Assembly: GCA_945952225.1 (NCBI GenBank)
Contig: CAMFHP010000088.1
Location: forward strand, 1 to 36,837
Length of the DNA: 36,837 nt
Reading direction: 5' to 3'
From: an uncultured Myxococcaceae bacterium
GTDB lineage: Bacteria; Myxococcota_A; Polyangia; Polyangiales; Ga0077539
Of this stretch, positions 33,850 through 36,837 are shown piece after piece. Every line of letters starts with the position of its first letter. Position 1 is the stretch's first letter. The position numbers were made by a program, and so were the translations under genes. The notes below the pieces were generated by a model. The model was not told the DNA's origin. It searched no databases and saw nothing but the letters and a program-made list of their open reading frames with translations.

Positions 33850-34509
33850 TCAGGCGCGGACCTGTTCCTTCATGCCGAGGAGCGTGAAGAGGCGGCGCAG
33901 GGCGTCGAGGTCGTCGATGGCGACCTTCTCGTCGACGATGCGGATGTAGTGGCCCTCACGGAGCTGAATCACCGTGCGCTTCACGGTCTCGACGTCGAGG
34001 CCCGCGCGGGCCGAGAGCTCCAGCGGGGTGACGGACACCTGCGCGCTGCCCGTGGTGCGACCCGCGTCGGTGGCCAGACGGAGCAGGGCGTTGACCACCT
34101 TCGACTGGTGGTCGCGGAGGAGCATGTTCTCGATCTGGTCTTCCGCGTCGCGGAGCCTTCGTACGAGCTGCTGCACGAGCCGCGTCGCCACCGCGGTGCT
34201 GCCCGAGAGGAGCATGTTGAAGGTCTCGGGATCGAGCGCGAGCACCACCACGTCGGAGAGGGCCACGGCGCTCGACGTCCGCTGCGTTCCGGGGAGCAGC
34301 GCGCCCTCGCCGAAGAGGTCTCCCTGCCGAAGGATCTGCAACGACCGCTCGACGGTTCGGACGCGCTTCACGATCCGCACGCGCCCCTCTTGCAGCATGA
34401 AGACTTCGCGGGCGGTGTCGCCCTCACGAAAGATCACGTCGCCGTTGTTGTAACGGCGACCGAAGTGCTCCAGAAGCCGGTCGCGCTCCGCCGCGGAGAT
34501 CTCGGTCAT
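33850..34509 (-). CDS. Crp/Fnr-family transcriptional regulator
   Basis: 219 aa from ATG 34509. The cyclic-nucleotide-binding fold covers ~1-115 (I-F-R-E-G-D-T-A-R-E-V-F-M-L-Q-E-G, G-D-L-F-G-E-G-A-L-L), and the long dimer helix follows (~118-140, L-V-Q-Q-L-V-R-R-L-R-D-A-E). A Crp-type winged helix-turn-helix lies at ~150-215 (V-T-P-L-E-L-S-A-R-A-G-L-D-V-E-T-V-K-R-T-V). The nucleotide-binding motif G-E-G-A-L-L is followed by P-G-T-Q-R-T-S-S-A, close to the cAMP phosphate-binding loop, so a nucleotide ligand is likely. There is no Cys cluster for an Fe-S centre, which speaks against an oxygen-sensing Fnr. It is divergent from the tRNA. Targets are unknown. Confidence 0.93.
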   Translation of the reverse strand: MTEISAAERDRLLEHFGRRYNNGDVIFREGDTAREVFMLQEGRVRIVKRVRTVERSLQILRQGDLFGEGALLPGTQRTSSAVALSDVVVLALDPETFNMLLSGSTAVATRLVQQLVRRLRDAEDQIENMLLRDHQSKVVNALLRLATDAGRTTGSAQVSVTPLELSARAGLDVETVKRTVIQLREGHYIRIVDEKVAIDDLDALRRLFTLLGMKEQVRA

Positions 34510-34574
34510 GGGTGGCGGCCTTTCTACACGACCCGCGGGTGGTGCCAGAAGGGCACATTTCGAGACGAAAGTTG

Positions 34575-34602
34575 TTGACGCGCGAATCTCGCTGAGTAGA
34601 GT
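34575..34602 (+). promoter_or_regulatory. tRNA promoter
   Basis: TTGACG (34575-34580) and TAGAGT (34597-34602) are 16 bases apart, with the predicted start near 34609, a few bases before the tRNA. Both boxes match four to five of six consensus positions, good for this base composition. Confidence 0.6.
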
Positions 34603-34615
34603 CGCGCTCCCCGTT

Positions 34616-34692
34616 GCCGATGTAGCTCAGTTGGTTAGAGCAGGGGAATCATAATCCCAAGGTCGTCAGTTCAACTCTGACCGTCGGCACCA
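34616..34692 (+). tRNA. tRNA with CAT anticodon (tRNA-Met, elongator type)
   Basis: A 77-base cloverleaf including encoded CCA. The acceptor GCCGATG pairs with CGTCGGC (one G-U), the D arm is GCTC/GAGC, and the T arm GTCAG-TTCAACT-CTGAC is perfect. The anticodon loop is AT-CAT-AA. The G1-C72 pair excludes initiator tRNA. The anticodon stem GGGGA/TCCCA has a G27-A43 mismatch at its base. A tRNA-Ile with lysidine at the CAT wobble base cannot be excluded from sequence alone. Confidence 0.92.
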
Positions 34693-34694
34693 CT

Positions 34695-34720
34695 GAAAGC
34701 CCTTCCCCGGAAGGGCTTTC
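34695..34720 (+). terminator. Strong hairpin after the tRNA
   Basis: GAAAGCCCTTCC (34695-34706) and GGAAGGGCTTTC (34709-34720) are perfect 12-base inverted arms, with a tight loop, starting three bases after the tRNA. Its position suits a tRNA terminator, although the T tract after it is short (GCGTTTCG). Confidence 0.65.
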
Positions 34721-34949
34721 GCGTTTCGAAGGGCCTCGTGCCAGATCCCCCGAGTGCGCCGAATGGCGGTTGGAAGCGCCCTTTCGTGCATTGTTTCTGT
34801 GCCACGGGCGTGACAGTCCGCGCGGCGGTCGCCAGAACGTGTGGGCGACGACAAACCCCGCTCGGATAGGCATTTCGCGAAACGCCCCCGGCGCCCCCGC
34901 AGGCGTGCTCCGTTGCACGAATCGGGGCTCGCGAGCACCTCGTCGCAAG

Positions 34950-36837
34950 GGGCTCCGAACGACGCTGGGCACCGCGGACACCTTCGTCGCGTGGATCGAC
35001 CGCGACGGGCATCGGCACCCCGTCACCGCGGTGTCGTGGAACCTCCTCGGCGCCGAGCTCCGCGCCGACGGCTCCGCGACGCGCTTCGAGTACGACAGCA
35101 GCGCGCGTGTCACGGCGGTGATCGGGCCCGGCGGCGCAACGAGCCGCGACGCATACGACACCCGCGACCGCCTCGTCGACGTCGCGCACGACAGCGGACG
35201 CGCGCTGACCTACGTCTTCGACGAGCGCGGCCTGCTGCGTGAGACGCGCCGCCGCCGGTGGCCTGGCACCACGGCGAAGACCACGAGCTCCCGCTCGGTC
35301 GCACGCTCGCCGACGGCACGCGCCACGCGTTCGAGTACGACCCGCAGGGCCGCGTGCGCCGCGCGAGCTCGGGCTGGGATGACGACACCCAGCGGTGGCG
35401 CGACGACGTGGTGCAACAGCACCTCGTCGACGGACGACGCCTCGAGGACCGCCACACCGAACACGGTGGTGTGGTTCACCGCTACGACGCGTCCGACGCG
35501 CTGGTCGAGAGCGTCGCGCTCGACACGTTCCACACCGCGTGGACGGCACTGTCGGGCGGCGGCGCGCGCATGACCGACCCCGCGGGCCACGTGCACGTGC
35601 TGCTGCGCGACCGCGTCGGACAGGTGCTGCACCACCACGACAACGGCGTGCGCGAGCTCTCGCAGTACGCCCCCGGCGGCCGCCTCGTGGCCCGGTGCCT
35701 GTGGCATGAGCGCGCGAACGAAGCGCCGCGCGTGCTGTGGCAGGGCGCGTACGTGTGGAGCGCCGAGGGCGACCTGCTGGCGTCCCGCGAGCGTGACCGC
35801 GGACGCGTCGAGTACGAGGTCGACGCCGACCATGTGCTGCGCGCCGAGCGCTTCGAAGACGGACGCATCGTGGAGCACCCGCGCGACGCCGAGGGCAACC
35901 TGCTCTCGCGGCCCGGCGCGCGACACCTCACGTACGCCGCGGGCAACCTGCTGGTCGGCGTCGACGACGAGCGATGGGCGTACGACGCGCTGGGCGCACT
36001 GGCCCTGCGCGAGCTCGGCGACGCGAGCGTGCGCTACGAGCACGACGCGCTCGGGCGTCGGGTGTCGGTCATCGTGAGCGACGGCCGTCCGTCATGGACC
36101 TGCCGCTACGACGCGCTGGGCCGCCGCGTGTCGTCGTGGTGTGGCGACGCGCAGACGACCTTCGTGTGGGACGGCGAGCGCCTCGCCGCCGAGCGTCGCC
36201 TCGACGGCCTCACCCGCGTGTACGTCTACGCGGGCCACGACGCGCTCGTGCCGTGGGCTTCGACGACGACCGCAGCGCGGTGGGCGGCGGACGCGACTCG
36301 TACACCGTGCACGGCGATGCGCTGGGGCACCCGCGGCTCATCTGCGACGCGCGCGGCGAGGTCGTGTGGACCGCGACGCCCGTCGAGGCGTGGGGCACCG
36401 CGATGGTCACCGACCACGCGGGCCTGCGCTACCAGGGACGCTGGCCGGGGCACTGGTGGGACGACGAGATCGGCCTCCAGTACAACCGCTTCCGCTGGTA
36501 CGACGTGCGGACGGGGCGCTACATCGAGAGCGACCCATTGGGGACGGCGGGCGGCGTCAATCTCTACGCATACGTCGACAACCCCACGAGCGCTGTCGAC
36601 CTGCTCGGGTTGACGGGGAAAGGCTGCGGGCCGAGGCCCAGGCTGAGCAAACAATCGCTGGACCTCGAACCAGGTCAAGAACAAGTAGCGCGCCCTCTCA
36701 CACCCGAGCGGGAGGAAGGCTCATGGACACCCACCATTGAGCGCATCGTGACGGATGGACTTTATGTCGCGAAAGACCCTGAGACCAGCCCTTTCAACGT
36801 GGGCATCGTGAGCGCGCTCACCAGACATGACATGTCC
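34950..36837 (+). pseudogene. Rhs/YD-repeat protein, 5'-truncated and frameshifted, open at window end
   Basis: Rhs-type sequence begins near 34965 (F-V-A-W-I-D-R-D-G-H-R-H-P-V) with no N-terminal start region. YD repeats follow (T-R-F-E-Y-D, A-Y-D-T-R-D-R-L-V-D-V, H-A-F-E-Y-D-P-Q-G-R-V, R-Y-D-A-L-G-R-R-V). The frame changes at ~35257 and again at ~36257, each time as if one base were missing. The second lies in a GGG run where a fourth G would restore W-G-F-D. The third frame carries the core end R-Y-I-E-S-D-P-L-G-T-A-G-G-V-N-L-Y-A-Y, ~ L-L-G-L, then the variable tip. Rhs proteins encapsulate C-terminal toxins delivered by T6SS or related routes. Either this is a decaying copy, or the two shifts are sequencing errors in an otherwise real gene. 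The missing N-terminus favours a relic. Confidence 0.8.
36613..36837 (+). other. Rhs variable C-terminal (putative toxin) domain, truncated
   Basis: After the core motif L-L-G-L, 75 further codons remain open to the window edge (T-G-K-G-C-G-P-R-P-R-L-S-K-Q-S...). Base composition is visibly lower in G+C than the Rhs core, as expected for horizontally exchanged toxin tips. Segments such as I-V-T-D-G-L-Y-V-A-K-D-P-E-T are not recognised as a known toxin family, and the catalytic part may lie beyond the window. Confidence 0.55.

Noticed and set aside
33694-34578. Plus-strand open frame opposite the Crp/Fnr gene
   Set aside because: No start signal or domain; it is the antisense frame of a clear regulator.
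34770-34949. Open frame between the tRNA hairpin and the Rhs repeats considered as the Rhs N-terminus
   Set aside because: The translated residues do not resemble an Rhs N-terminal or YD-repeat region, and no ribosome-binding site is visible.

Overview
The window is G+C-rich throughout (clearly above two thirds G+C by eye, with strong G/C third-position bias). It is densely coded with ordinary bacterial genes. The mix suggests a myxobacterium-like member of the Myxococcota (Polyangia, Sandaracinus-type). It has many lipoproteins with Asp/Ala-rich linkers, a DUF3160 lipoprotein, small Cys-patterned secreted proteins, HEAT and TPR proteins, a type VI secretion (T6SS) VgrG cassette with pentapeptide-repeat proteins, and an Rhs gene. 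This assignment is inference from gene style; no rRNA or marker-gene comparison was possible.

Layout. 1-5592 (+): the 3' end of a vgrG, then a DUF2169/pentapeptide-repeat fusion, a second pentapeptide-repeat protein, a DUF3540 protein and a DUF4150 PAAR-like tip protein. This is a compact, partly overlapping T6SS spike/tip-loading cassette with no recognisable toxin. 5612-13147: an Asp/Ala-linker lipoprotein, a ferritin-like di-iron protein, a DUF3160 lipoprotein, a small lipoprotein with a Tudor/Agenet-like barrel, a divergent LysR regulator/quinone oxidoreductase pair, and a small four-Cys secreted protein. 13360-17525 (+): an OmpR-type response regulator and a histidine kinase whose periplasmic loop is rich in Met and His, followed by a propeller-like lipoprotein and an exported DsrE-like protein. 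17586-25508: a Tat-exported PhoD-type phosphatase, a two-gene operon (beta-rich lipoprotein plus HEAT-repeat protein), NADP isocitrate dehydrogenase and a small membrane protein. 25577-31337: a secreted WxxGxW/QQP-repeat protein, an outer-membrane barrel protein, then a hypothetical protein, a GT4 glycosyltransferase and an asparagine-synthase-like amidotransferase that look like part of a glycan or cell-surface pathway. 31341-34509 (-): RecO, a RodZ-like HTH/membrane protein, a Tgl/PilF-like TPR lipoprotein and a Crp/Fnr regulator. 34616 to the end (+): a CAT-anticodon tRNA, a strong hairpin, and a 5'-truncated, twice frameshifted Rhs gene whose variable C-terminal tip runs off the window.

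How it fits together. Both window ends carry polymorphic-toxin/T6SS material: a VgrG-tip loading cassette without cargo on the left and a damaged Rhs cargo gene next to a tRNA on the right. The middle is mainly envelope biology (lipoproteins, sensing, surface glycans, pilus/cell-shape functions) plus housekeeping genes (icd, recO, tRNA). Several genes share a TAnnnT box 7-12 bases before the start codon, which suggests leaderless or nearly leaderless transcripts.
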